64,000 nucleotides of DNA, from assembly GCA_003008705.1 (NCBI GenBank), contig PDUO01000014.1, positions 27,608 through 91,607 on the forward strand, written 5' to 3'. The notes under the pieces were generated by a model. It did not search any database and was not told the DNA's origin. It saw only the letters and a list, made by a program, of their open reading frames with translations. The stretch is from Pezicula radicicola. Lineage: Eukaryota > Ascomycota > Leotiomycetes > Helotiales > Dermateaceae. The number at the start of each line of letters is the position of its first letter. The first letter of the stretch is position 1. Positions 24,643-36,089 of the stretch are shown one piece after another. Both the position numbers and the translations under genes were made by a program.

Positions 24643-26292
24643 ATGCCAGCATTTTCAACTCTGGTGATGGCCCGCGAAGCGGCCAAGGACTTTCCCATCG
24701 TCCTTGTGACAGGAGGATCTGGCTATATCGGCTCTCACACTGTGTTAGGAATCCTCAAGTCTGGCTGTGCTGTAGTCGTGGTCGATAATCTGGTCAACAG
24801 CCATATGGAAGCTCTCATTAGAGTATACCATATTGCTAAAGTTGAGACCTCTAAACTCGGCAAGCAACCGGACACCCTGCCGCCCCTATTTCTCCATACA
24901 GTGGACCTTTGCGAGAGGAAGCGTATCTCGAATGTGTTTCAGTTCTGGCAGACCTCTGACCACCCCGCGGAGCTTCTGAGAAAACTGGATGTTATCAATA
25001 TTGGCGATCTTGCGTCCAAAAAGACATATTCTATGAAAGACTACGCACAAAATGAGGTGTGGCAACCGGAGTCACTGAATCTCGGAACTACTCGAAAAAG
25101 CTTTGCGTCCCGAGGCAAGGTTGTTGCCGTTGTCCATTTTGCTGCATTGAAAGCAGTTGGAGAGTCTGTAGCTATGCCGCTACGATACTACCAGAACAAC
25201 ATCACTGGGTTACTCAATCTGCTGGATGCAATGGCAAGGTTTAAAGTCAACAAAATAGTGTTCTCGAGCAGTGCTGTAGTGTATGGCTCTGGACAAGGAG
25301 CAAACATCCCCGAGGATGCTGTTGAAGTCGGTGGGAAAGGTTCAGGGGGAGGTTTTGTTACCAATCCTTACGGGCGTTCTAAATGGATGGCTGAGGAAAT
25401 ACTGAACGACTGCTGTGTTGCCAACCCGGAGTTCCAGGTCATATCGTTGCGATATTTCAATCCCACCGGTTCGCATCCTAGTGGTCTAATTGGCGAAGAT
25501 CCCAAAGGAACGCCTAACAATATCGTGCCTGTTATTTTGCAAGCATATCAAAGACGTCGGAGCAAGGTTTATGTGTATGGATCTGACTATGACACAAGCG
25601 ATGGAACCGGAGTTCGCGACTACATTCACGTAGAAGACCTTGGACGAGGTCACATTGCCGCACTCAGATCGCTTCTTGATCCTTCACGCGATGCAGGCCG
25701 AAAGAGGATTTCATACATGTCGGACGGTGAAGAAGCAGAACCCACTCAAAACTACTGTGTATACAACCTCGGATCTGGGAATGGTTATTCTGTTCTAGAT
25801 ATCATCAAAGCCTTTGCCACTGCAGCCGGCACAGATATCCCGTACACAATTGCCGATTCGAGATCAGGGGATCTCGGGACGGTGACAGCTAGCACAACCA
25901 AAGCCATGACGGAGCTTGGATGGCAGGCTAGTTTTGGGATTCAAGACATGTGCAGAGACGTGCATACCTTTGCGACTGAAAATCCTCTCGGTTATCAGCG
26001 TCTACGCAAGTTGTCAACCTTGGCATTGAAAGATCCGAATGCTTTTCACAAAGCCAGTGAGGAGGTTGGTGTGACCGAAACCAATCTGGAAGATATGATT
26101 ACTGGCATTGCTCGTCTGGCATCTCACGAAGACTCGTTCAGCAACGTCGTTCGCCGGTTGAGTGTATTGAGTGATGGAATCAAGGCCGAACTTTCCAAAG
26201 AGTCTATGTCTGATGTTGTGCCACCAGCGGTATCACTTGAGCCAACGTGGGGGTTATTCGGTGAAAATTGGCAAACCAGCTTGCCAGCTTAG
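24643..26292 (+). CDS. uge3: UDP-glucose/UDP-GalNAc 4-epimerase, Uge3-like
   Basis: Uge3 interconverts UDP-Glc/UDP-Gal and UDP-GlcNAc/UDP-GalNAc and so supplies both GAG precursors in the cytosol. This single exon encodes 549 residues from the ATG at 24643. The NAD-binding Rossmann motif TGGSGYIGSH starts at 23. FSSSAVVYG (207 on) supplies the catalytic Ser region, and Y243-x3-K247 sits in NPYGRSK. The substrate segment RYFNPTGSHPSGLIGEDP and VRDYIHVEDL are typical of the family. It is much longer than a normal epimerase of about 350-370 residues: an insertion of about 70 residues lies between about 68 and 160, and a tail of about 100 residues follows the epimerase fold. Neither looks like a known domain. 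Its place beside gtb3 supports Uge3 rather than the Leloir-pathway enzyme. Confidence 0.9.
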   Translation: MPAFSTLVMAREAAKDFPIVLVTGGSGYIGSHTVLGILKSGCAVVVVDNLVNSHMEALIRVYHIAKVETSKLGKQPDTLPPLFLHTVDLCERKRISNVFQFWQTSDHPAELLRKLDVINIGDLASKKTYSMKDYAQNEVWQPESLNLGTTRKSFASRGKVVAVVHFAALKAVGESVAMPLRYYQNNITGLLNLLDAMARFKVNKIVFSSSAVVYGSGQGANIPEDAVEVGGKGSGGGFVTNPYGRSKWMAEEILNDCCVANPEFQVISLRYFNPTGSHPSGLIGEDPKGTPNNIVPVILQAYQRRRSKVYVYGSDYDTSDGTGVRDYIHVEDLGRGHIAALRSLLDPSRDAGRKRISYMSDGEEAEPTQNYCVYNLGSGNGYSVLDIIKAFATAAGTDIPYTIADSRSGDLGTVTASTTKAMTELGWQASFGIQDMCRDVHTFATENPLGYQRLRKLSTLALKDPNAFHKASEEVGVTETNLEDMITGIARLASHEDSFSNVVRRLSVLSDGIKAELSKESMSDVVPPAVSLEPTWGLFGENWQTSLPA

Positions 26293-26935
26293 TTTAATGG
26301 GACAGCTGGGAACATTCAAACAGCTTTTAATAGTAGTAATATATTCTCATTTCCTTATCTCTCTACCTGACCAGCTCTTCAGCATATGTTCGCTTGTAGT
26401 CTCGGGTCTCTAAGCGAGTTCTCTTAATAAGATTGGCACTTCGTCGAAATTTGATATACTCTCAATCTTCATTTATCACAATTCGTTATAAAACTCAAGG
26501 TATCAACCGCTTTATATTATGTGTCTTTAATTCGTTTTTCAGAAAGTGTCATTGTTACACAATCGCACGTCTAGTTTAAACACTATAGAATAATCCATCA
26601 CATGTATCGAGCCTTTCGAGTACATTCCACAGTATAGCGTTGATCCTACTCAGCCTCATATGTGGCCCAGGCCTGTATAGCTGTAGTAGTGGAATACAAA
26701 GTTTATTTTGTTTTCATTCCTCGCTCTGATTAGTAAGTGACATGGCTGAAAGCATCTTTGCACTACGTTAGTTCAATAGACGAGTGAAGATTTCGGGAGC
26801 ACCACTCTAGAGATTTTGCCACTTTAGTCAACAAACATCAGTTCAGGGAAGATACCCTCGGTTCATGGAAACTTGAGTTTTTAGAAGTTCAAGGAATCCC
26901 AACGTTGTTTCACTCCGAATCGCAATGCAGTAAAA
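26293..26935. other. Intergenic between uge3 and agd3-like B
   Basis: About 640 bp separate two genes on the plus strand. It should contain the uge3 3' end and the agd3-like B promoter. No open frame or repeat stands out. Confidence 0.5.
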
Positions 26936-29339
26936 ATGAAGTTCTTTCATACTGTATTCTGCCTCATCTTTCTCAATTTGAGATTTTCCAGTGCCAATAT
27001 TATATTCAATTCTACAGCACTTATATTGGCAGCCGATGATATAACCACCAATCAAGCATCATATCTTCTCAACGGTTATGGAATTGCCTTTCAAACACTC
27101 AAAATTACACAATCGGGCCAAGAACTACCGCCTCTCGAATCCTCGGCCGGTGGCAACTATGGACTCTTCGTCGTTGTGTCGCAAGTCTATGTAAATGGTT
27201 CATCTTTGCTCACGACAGACCAGTGGCAGAGCCTCTACAACTATCAAGTCAGATATGGAGCGCGCATGGTACACTTGAATGTTGTGCCTAGTGTTGATTT
27301 TGGTGTCAAGCCTATGGGAACTTGCTGCAATGATAGAGCTGAGCAAAATCTCACGCTTGTGGATGGTATAGCAGACAAGGAATTTCCTACAGCGGGCCTC
27401 AGGAAAGATTTTTCCACGATGTTGAGAACGAGTACAAGTAATTGACTTTGACGCAGATCTGCTGTTATGAGCACAGTTGGCCTTTACCATGTCCCATCGA
27501 GTATCATCGACGCAAATGCCTCAACTACCACAGCGATCGCCAAATTTCAACCAAATGCACAGTATGGTGACTCAAGCGTTGCGGCGGTCATAAACGCCTT
27601 GGAAAATGGCCGTGAACAAATGGCATTCTTTCTTGCGGTGGGTAACTGGAGCACGACAAGTACATATCTCGGCCATGCATGGATCCACTGGGGATATCGC
27701 GGAATATTTCAAGGGTACCGACGAATCTACCTCCAGACACAAGGTAAAGAAAGGATAACCTTCGCCTAGTCTCAAGCTACAAACTAATGAGCTTGGATCT
27801 TTAGTTGATGACTTATTCCTCGAAACGACACTTTACAACTCGACCGAGGCGTTTCGAGTGCGAGCAGAGGATATGTATCAACACATCCAATGGCAGAGCG
27901 ATCTCAATACACGTCTTAACGACGGGAGCTCCTACTTCAGCGAATTCGGATTCAACGCCAATGGGAATTTAATCTATAGTGCTGAGGCTGGTGCAAATCA
28001 AACATCTTACAGATGCGATGTACCTGTCTTTTCAACCTGGTCAGAGCCAACACCACTAGAATTTATGAAACCACCAGGAACCGGCACTAGCCTCTGGTCC
28101 TTGAGACAAACCTTCGATTTCAAAGGAATATGCACTTTTCTGGATCCTCTGGCGCAGTTCTTCGCCAATATCTCAAGTCGTGATGCTGTTGGCTTGGTCT
28201 CGCATACCTTCACTCATGAGCAACTTGATAATGCTACTTATCATGATGCTACAATCGAGATAGCGTTCAATCTTGCTTATGCTGAGTTACTGAATTTTAC
28301 GAATTCTCCTAAATTCAGTGGGTCAGGACTTATTCCGCCTGCTATCACGGGTCTTCATAATGGAGACGTTCTTCGGGCTTGGTCAGATAATGGATTATGG
28401 AATGCGATTGGTGATAATACAAGGCCTATTTTGAGGAATCCTGTAAGTTGTGCTTACCCGTTTCTAAGTTAATGATTCAAGAATCTAATTTTGAGGGTGT
28501 TTCCTTTAGGTGAATAATCATTGGCCAGCCATCACAACTTTGGCGATAAATGGTTATGACGGGTATCAAATCACACCTCGCTTCGCTACGAGAATTTATT
28601 ATAATTGGTATGTTCAGCACTAAGAACACTTAACAAACAGAATGTTGATAGGCTTTACAGTGATCAAGTTGATATGGATGTAGCTCAATGGATTCAGGAC
28701 GGTGGAGGTACTAAAGGTAGTACCATCTACACACTTCTCAATATTGAAAGACTTCAAGTGACCAATCAACTACTATCACTTTTCCATGGTAAACAACTTC
28801 CTAAGCCCTCAATTAAACAATTCGTTTACTAAAGTTTCTTGACCAGATCCATACATGTTCCATCAGCCAAATTTACGATCTTCAGATGTTGGCCGGGTCC
28901 TCATCAATGGAGTCAGCCGCCAGCTATCTTTACTTCAGATGTGGGTTGAGACAATAACAGCAGAAGTAGCTCGCTTAACTTCATGGCCAATAATCACATT
29001 AAAACATGATCACGTACGTTACAAGCCAAGCTTCCAATTCCCTTCTTATTCCAAGTAGAGAACTAACGTGGGCACAAAAAACAGATTGCAGAAGCATTCA
29101 ATCACAGAATGATTCTTGATGCATGCTCCCCTTTCATCCAGTACATAGGTAACGACGAAAATATCTTAGGCTTCACAGTATCAAGTGCGACTGGAAATAC
29201 TTGCGACGTACCGATTCCGGTAACGGTTGGAAGGAAATTGGCAGATACTCGGGGATTTTTGACAGAGCAGATTGGAAGTGATCCTTTAACGTTATGGGTT
29301 AATCTTGATGGACAACCAGTATCATTTACTTTTGCATAG
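26936..29339 (+). CDS. GAG polysaccharide deacetylase, Agd3-like copy B
   Basis: This second Agd3-type deacetylase has seven exons: 26936-27420, 27472-27743, 27805-28442, 28510-28607, 28661-28788, 28847-29013 and 29085-29339 (680 residues). The first intron uses an unusual GTTGAG donor; the others are ordinary. An N-terminal signal peptide (about 1-20) leads straight into the carbohydrate-binding-type region, with no Ser/Thr-rich stretch, unlike copy A. Conserved with copy A are the Cys-Cys pair (TCCND), QVDD (D254, D255), SHTFTHE (H386, H390), the core motif IPPAITGLHNGD, DPYMFHQ.NLR and the final intron position. All presumed catalytic residues are kept, so it should be active. Copy A has one intron and this copy six, which points to an old split rather than a recent duplication. 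It lies 350 bp past the uge3 stop region's end and just before ega3-like B. Confidence 0.88.
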
Positions 29340-29812
29340 CTTCATTCCACATGAGTAGCCTAGCGTCATAATAGCATTAAAGCCTTACTATAGTCAGTCC
29401 ATCTTCTGCTCTAGTGCATCTGAATCTTCTGACTTCCGGAAACGGATATGAAGATCATACCGTCGGAAATGCCGCCATCGCTATCTCCTAGGTTACGGAC
29501 CCAGACTATTACCCCTCCGGAAACGGATTCTCTTATTGCCATGATATATTCCATGTGTTCAATACTGACGAATATCCCGCATCTAGCTAGACAATATATA
29601 AAATAAGTACCATAGCAATTGCGGAAAAATTTGGTTGACTGGAGAAAGTGGAACCGGAAAGGTTCTAGACAAGATCATGTGTCATAAAGATCAATAATAT
29701 CTTTCCCATTCAAGAAAAAAATCTCGACATATTGGCATCTCATCTCACCAACTGAGAAGAAGAAAAACAAACCCAATTTGGACATCCTCAAGTTGACCTT
29801 CAAACCATCAAG
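29340..29812. other. Intergenic before ega3-like B
   Basis: This 473-bp spacer contains 'tccggaaacggat' twice, at about 29435 and 29516, roughly 81 bp apart. The function of this direct repeat is unknown. The last 200 bp are presumably the ega3-like B promoter and leader. Confidence 0.45.
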
Positions 29813-31765
29813 ATGTCAGAATCCTCAAACGACAAGCCTGCCAGAGGCAGAACACTCACCAAATTGAAAATGTACAAAGCGTACCAAGCGCACCAGGCAA
29901 ATTCCAAGAGCGACAGTGGTCGCTCCTCATCAACAAACCGACCAGAGATATCATGGCCCATCCCACAAGTATATGAACCACAAGCACTACGACGAGAATC
30001 ACGATCATCAACCTTACCACCAGACAACAGAACACCAGAACCTCCTGTCGATAACAACAGCACCAGCAACAGCAACCCAGGAAGTCCAACCATTCCAGCC
30101 AGTCCAGCCAAAAGTCGAAATCTAACACGAATTAGATTTCTCCAACAAGCCCATGCGAATAATCGAGCAGGCCGATCAGAAAAGTCCAAAAAACCTTCAG
30201 AAGAACAGTCCCAATCAATTCAAATGGAAGAAAGAAGTCCATTTCTGGATTCAACACCAGCTGAAGAACCAACCAGCCCGGTATCACCATCATCACCCAA
30301 AAAAACATCAAAGCCCCAATTCAGACATTCAATCTTCCTTCGACCATCCACGAACTCCCCCACCGGACTCGAAAAAGAAAAAGATCCACATTCCAGATAT
30401 TCCATCTTCCCAATGGTATCCCGAAACCCAGCAGCATCAGCATCAACATATTCCGCAGTCCCAGAAGAAGAAGACTTGGAGTATTCAGAGAAAGACTATT
30501 TCAATATTATTAAACCGTCTCAATCGGAAGCTACATCAGGACCATCAAGTGCAGAAGAAATAGTCCATCATCAAGGTTCAGAACCCGAAAAAGATTCCGA
30601 AAAAGATAACGATCATGATCACGATCACGACAACGATGATGATCATCATGGATCAGAAACACCATTCGACGTCAATCTCGAAGATCCCCGTCAAGGCCTC
30701 CTGTTTCTAAAACCACCGGTTCCAAAACGCGAAAGATCAGGAGCCGAAGCCCTAAAGAGAAGAACAAGAGCATTGTCAATAGCCTACATAGAATACGCAA
30801 CCTCAGCAGTAAACTCCTTTCGAAAGAAGAATCACCAACCAGAAGACGTACCAGTTCCCACCCAAAAATACCAAAAAGTGACTCGCGAGAAAGGACACTG
30901 GTATAGCAATTGGTCAACACGTCGCGTTATCATACTCTCAACAAGTGCTCTAATATTAATCTTGTTTGCGGTAGGATTAACATTAGGATTGATACAGAGA
31001 GCAAAGTCGAGACATTTTAAAGCGGTGATTAGATGGAAACCAGCTATAGGAACGACATGGCAAATTCAACTGAGTGAACCGGTTTTGAATCCTTCGTATA
31101 GGGCATATGTATATGACATTGACTATTTCGATAATAACGCAAGTACGATTGCGAATCTTCATTCGATGGGTCGACGTGTGATTTGTCATTTCTCAGCTGG
31201 TACTTATGAGACTTGGCAGCATGAGGATACGACAATTTATACGCCTTCGATGTTAGGGAATTCGGTTATTGGATGGGGGATTGAGAGGTGGTTGGATATT
31301 CGTCAGGATGCTGTTAAGGAGATTATGGCAAATAGGATTTTGCAGGCTAAGGCTAATGGTTGTGATGGTATTACTCCGGACAATATTAACGTATACGCTA
31401 TCGACAATTCGGGACTCAATATCACGCAGGATGAGAGTAAGAGCTATGTTCGATATCTGGCTAGGTTGGCTCAGAAGCAGGATATGGCTATTGGGTTAAT
31501 CAACGCACCGGAGTTGATTGAGGATACTCTTGATGTGATTGATTTTGGGATGAATGAAGGTTGTGCGGTTAATAATGCGTGTGAGGCTTATCGACCTTTC
31601 ATTCAGGCTGGGAAACCTGTTTTTCATATCGAGTATACATCAGGTACTGCAGAACAGGATTTAACTCGGGCTTGTGGTGCTGCAGGGACGGATGGCTTTT
31701 CGACGTTGGTGAAGAGGGCCGTTTTGGATGAGTGGGCTTTGGAATGCCCTGTTACTGGTCCATAG
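29813..31765 (+). CDS. GH114-type protein, Ega3-like copy B, with long cytosolic arm
   Basis: This single exon encodes 650 residues. The N-terminal 370 residues are polar and low in complexity (Ser/Pro/Glu/Lys-rich, with an Asp/His run near 265-280) and should be cytosolic. One membrane helix lies at about 371-393. The external GH114-like domain (about 405-645) keeps CHFSAGTYE, FGMNEGC, a matching Cys pattern and FHIEYT. The acidic motif at 517-528 reads CDGITPDNINVY where copy A has CDGVDPDNMDGY, so two of its aspartates are replaced (D to T at 521, D to N at 526). If the nucleophile is one of these, the protein is a non-catalytic binder or has a new specificity. If it is the Asp in PDN, activity could remain. 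It is the last gene of the cluster. Confidence 0.85.
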   Translation: MSESSNDKPARGRTLTKLKMYKAYQAHQANSKSDSGRSSSTNRPEISWPIPQVYEPQALRRESRSSTLPPDNRTPEPPVDNNSTSNSNPGSPTIPASPAKSRNLTRIRFLQQAHANNRAGRSEKSKKPSEEQSQSIQMEERSPFLDSTPAEEPTSPVSPSSPKKTSKPQFRHSIFLRPSTNSPTGLEKEKDPHSRYSIFPMVSRNPAASASTYSAVPEEEDLEYSEKDYFNIIKPSQSEATSGPSSAEEIVHHQGSEPEKDSEKDNDHDHDHDNDDDHHGSETPFDVNLEDPRQGLLFLKPPVPKRERSGAEALKRRTRALSIAYIEYATSAVNSFRKKNHQPEDVPVPTQKYQKVTREKGHWYSNWSTRRVIILSTSALILILFAVGLTLGLIQRAKSRHFKAVIRWKPAIGTTWQIQLSEPVLNPSYRAYVYDIDYFDNNASTIANLHSMGRRVICHFSAGTYETWQHEDTTIYTPSMLGNSVIGWGIERWLDIRQDAVKEIMANRILQAKANGCDGITPDNINVYAIDNSGLNITQDESKSYVRYLARLAQKQDMAIGLINAPELIEDTLDVIDFGMNEGCAVNNACEAYRPFIQAGKPVFHIEYTSGTAEQDLTRACGAAGTDGFSTLVKRAVLDEWALECPVTGP

Positions 31766-32306
31766 GACTTGATGGGAGATGTATTTGTATCGCTGTATTT
31801 GGAGACCATGGTCTATTTCATATGTGAAGGGTTGCACTGCTGTTAATTGTAATAATCGAGCAATTAAAATATCGTAGAGAAACTGTTACCATCTTTCTAA
31901 TAGACTTGTCTTCCATGACATCCACTTAACTTCTTAGCTTATTACGTAAAAATGAAATATCATTCCTCTGAGCTTTTGTGATAATCTATATCTTAGTTGT
32001 ATACACTCAACCTGCTTAGTCTAGGTAACTCCTTAATTCTCTCTCTCGGTGGTTGAAGACGATAAAACGATTGCATATAGAAATTTGTCACTGCCTCCTG
32101 TATAATATACTTAGGTTCGTTTTCTATCTATATAGCCAGGGGTATCACAAAAGTCTAGCCATCCCAGCCAGGCATACGCCAACCAAACACCGCCCTTTCC
32201 GATGTAGTAACCTAGCTGAATGAATTTTGCAGCGCCAGACCGAGCCCCTTTGTGTTCCTAAACTCCCTTTAAACCAGTGAGACTTTGGTTTCCTTGTAAA
32301 ATCAAA
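31766..32306. other. Intergenic, convergent 3' ends
   Basis: About 540 bp lie between ega3-like B (plus) and the Ctr86/ataxin-10 gene (minus). I see no coding or repeat signal. It marks the right border of the GAG cluster. Confidence 0.5.
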
Positions 32307-35300
32307 TCAAATCATCTCTCCAACATCCATGAAATTTCCGAGTTCTCCCTCCACGGAATCTTCGTCGCTACTAACCTCGACCAAAACATGTCCCTCTCCT
32401 CCCGACTCCTCTGCAATTTCTCTCAATTCACCCTCCACCAATGCATCGATATCTCTATCTATATCTCTATCCCTCGCCGCCTTCTCGTCCATCTTTCGCA
32501 CAGCCTCCGCGATCTTCGCCCGCGTCTCATCATCCATCTCCATAGCAGCAAGGCTCTTTACCATATCCTCGGCCATTTTCAAACTTTTTTGAACCTCAGC
32601 TGTAGCTTCGGCTTCATTCATGCCCTGGGCTGTACGTTCAGCAACGGCGATTTTGCCGTCTGCAGCCATTTTAGCGAGTTGGTCAAGAATTGCGTTGCGG
32701 CCGGATGACGATGGATCAGAACTTGAAGATTCGCTATTTTGACCAGGCGCAGGTGAGTGCTGCATGTCTCTTGGGTGCTGAAATGGTACACTCTTTTCCT
32801 TTAGGCGATGAGTGAGAGCCTTTTGAGATTGCTCGTGGTGAGCCGCTGCTTGTGCTTGTGCTTGCGCAGAAGCTTGGGCTTGTTTGATAGGTACCAACTC
32901 TCTAACAAACTTTTGGGCTTCATCGCAACCTTCCATCACAAACTTGATAGCCAACGTAGCCCTTTCTTTCAAGAACTCATTATGACCGTCGTAAACGCAG
33001 CAGTTTAACAACGGCATAATTCCCTCTCGCTTGAGTAACTGCTTCTGGACCACGGGATTGCCAGGGCCATTACGTTGTTTGTTGTCCGGTGCGACGAGCG
33101 AAGTGAGGATGATAAGGATTTGAATTTTGATGCCGGACCAAGGAAACTTGTATGGTGTATCATGTAGAGGCGGTAGGGCTGGTCTTGGGTGGGGATTTGA
33201 GTTATCATAATCCGCAGATCCAACTGGTGGACGAGGAGGAACACTTTCGGTCAGTGACTTTCTCGCAACACCCTCCTCCAACGCCTTGAGCAAGGCGATG
33301 AGTTCATATATTGCTTCCCACTCAATCAGCAAACCCCTCATTTCTGGCATATCAGCGATTACAGAGATGAAGTCAAGGTACTGTGAAAGGCCGTCTTTCG
33401 CTCGTTCCATATCCCACAGGTCTACAGGAAAGTCATTTGGGTGGCTCTTATTATTCCTGATCTGAGCTTGTGCGTAAATCAAGGCAATGCAATCTGGAAC
33501 GACTCGCATGCGGAAGTAGTTGTAAAGGAAATGAATCAATTTTGCATCGCGGTTGTAGTCCTTTGGATCGTCATAAATGGGACTTTCCTTGCGAGCCCGG
33601 AACATATAGTTGATAAGTCGTAGCAGAACCGTCTGAGCAGGCGAGACAATATCCTTGAGGATTCGCAAAGAGTTCCAAGCGTATGGTAGAAGAGCGTTGT
33701 GGTGGAAAGACTCGATAATTTGTGCAGTGATCTGGAAGATAAAATTTGTGTCATTCTGCTCCCATACAGCAATAAACACGAGCATCTCTCGAAGAAGGTT
33801 CTTACCGCAGTCCAGCGCTAAGAACATCTTGCATCTTGTTTTCTGCAGGTTTTCACCCGCAACAGTAAGCCCAGAACCCATGGCGTCAACAATGCAAGCT
33901 TTGACTGTCATGTGCAAAGCTTCAATCTGCTTACAGTCTAAAATGTTCGGTATTTCAGTCAGTAAGCCACGTAGAGGACCTTCAACGTAAGAATCATCAT
34001 CTTCCTCTTCTTCCTCTTCGTCGCCCTCTTCTCCATTCTCATCCAGATCAACCGATCGGTCGTCTGCATTTGCTTGAACGCTAGTATCATCCCCAGCTGG
34101 TTCGTCGAATTGCTCATCATGATCATATTGTTGATCTGGATCATGTCCACGGGGGATATATCGGTGCATCGCATTCTCCTTGCAAGATTCAGCCCGGGCT
34201 ATAGCACTTTCCACGGTCTCCATTGGAACCACCCAGCCTTCGTAATTTGTATCCCGAACTCGCTTCCACCATGTGTCAATCTCGTGAGAAACTCTAGCAT
34301 ATATTCTGTCTTGCTCATACTTATCTGTCTCCCCCAACTCTGGTTTCCACAAAGGAGAGGTCAACTCTGTAGTCTTTCCTGGAGTATTACCGGAAGATAT
34401 TTCAACTTCAGGAAGCATTCCGGCATTGGGACCACCGAGTTTGACGTCTTCCATATATTTATCAAGGATCTTTGCTGCCTGCGGTTCTCGCCCCTGGTGC
34501 CGGATGAGCCAATTTCTTACTTCGTCGTAGACAATTTCTACCCGTAGACCATCGGGAGGCAGCTCATGTATCGTATCATTATGCAAATCATTATCGAACA
34601 ACATGTCAAACCAAAATGACATCTTAAACCGATCGTTCCCCATCGTCCAGTTATGCGTATGCTGTAAGCAAGTAACTAAGAGTTTTTTGTCTGTAGTCAT
34701 AGTCAGTACTAATACTCTCACTAGAATCGCAACAAGGCCACTTACAAAGATCTGTAACTTCATTCAAGCGGTCCCTATCCAGATCATTTACATTCTCCCC
34801 ATCGTAGCCTTTGCTTGTCACATTCACACATAATATTATCAACCTATGCACCGTCTTATGGAAATTAACCGCGGCACATATCTCCTGCGCCACCTCTTTA
34901 ATTGCCAACATGTTCCTTGAGATCACCATTAATGTATTTAGATAATTGAGGTCCTCGACTAAGAAGTCATAATTCTTGAGTATAAGAGAGGCGCTCTCGG
35001 GTGCATCTACGGTGGTAGGAGGGACTGTCTCGTAGGATTCACGGAGAGAACGGCTGGCAAGACCTGGAATTGCAAGGGTGATGATTCTTTCGAGGCGCAT
35101 CCAAATATCGACATTACTTGCAAGGCATTCTCTAATTGTATTTTTTAGCATTGTACACAACCACAATCCTTTCACCACGTAGGGCTCCCACTCACACCGC
35201 AAGCCCGGAGACATACCTGATATCCGCCTTGTTGAGACTCATCTCCAACGTCGCAGAAATCATTTTCTTGACCTCAGGCTTGATCTTCGGTCCAAAGCCT

Positions 35301-35404
35301 GGTTTTCTTAGGATCAGAGCTTCCAGCAATACGAGAGCTGCGTGGAAGTTCCTCTCCTCTATCGTCATGGTATTCCTCCGTGAGAACCTTCGCACTTCCT
35401 CCAT
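32307..35404 (-). CDS. Ctr86/ataxin-10 family protein
   Basis: Three exons (35404-35217, 35131-34746, 34690-32307) encode 985 residues. Most of the chain is helical and fits an armadillo-type fold. The segment from about 725 to 790 (REGIMPLLNCCVYDG, then KERATLAIKFVMEG) matches the conserved C-terminal block of ataxin-10. In yeast the relative is Ctr86, an essential protein of uncertain role. An acidic insert (about 350-400, rich in Asp/Glu) and a charged tail of about 190 residues with Gln/Ala repeats and coiled-coil character are extra. The first ATG gives MEEVRRFSRR. Splice phases 2 and 1 are consistent. The family match is clear, but the molecular function is not known from sequence. It converges with the GAG cluster and is unlikely to belong to it. 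Confidence 0.82.
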
Positions 35405-36089
35405 GGCGAAAGAATGAGGGATGGGAATAGCGAGGGATTCGCGAAGGTTATGTTGCTGGCAGGAAGAGATACCCTAAGTAGACCAGCAATTGGAGAGGGA
35501 GCTGGTGGTGGGGTGTCGCTCTCGCGGAGCTTCAAATATCGTTTTTCGGCCTGAGATGGTGCGGCCGCTAGTGGGATATGAATTTACTAGCTCTACTGCC
35601 ATAACGAGGTATTATAGTAAGTAAGTTACCTACAGTACCTATTGAAGGCTAATTTAAAAGTCTTAGGTAGCTACCTAGAAACCCCACTTAATCACTCTAA
35701 GGGGACTTAGAAGAGCATGAAATCAAAAATAACATTACTGAATCTTTCACTCTGTTCATCCTCAGTACCTAGAAAACTGTTCTACGAAACTGTATACTAA
35801 TACAAACCATCTTCTAAATGCTAAGAAACATGCAACGTCAATGTACACATATGTACCGTATATGTGTTGCACATTTCAGAGTTATCACAGTTCACAGGTA
35901 ATCGCTGATATATGGTGCTTTCACTAATATTGATGTATTCCCCATTTCCTATGTAATCTCACAATTCCCGAATGTAACGCTGTCTCGAGCTATCGAAGCT
36001 AAAAGCCAGACTTATTATCATACAACTGCTATCAAACACACTGTAGCCTTCTCCATGTCATACCACGTAACTGCTAGGCCCACAGCCTC
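35405..36089. other. Intergenic
   Basis: About 690 bp lie between the Ctr86 5' end and the 3' end of the DUF21-CBS gene, both on the minus strand. It holds the Ctr86 promoter. Short 'aggtagctacctag'-type palindromic text occurs near 35665. I claim nothing further. Confidence 0.45.

Noticed and set aside
34074..34547. 157-codon open frame on the plus strand
   Set aside because: It is antisense to the Ctr86/ataxin-10 gene. Its hydrophobic look comes from the complement of acidic codons.
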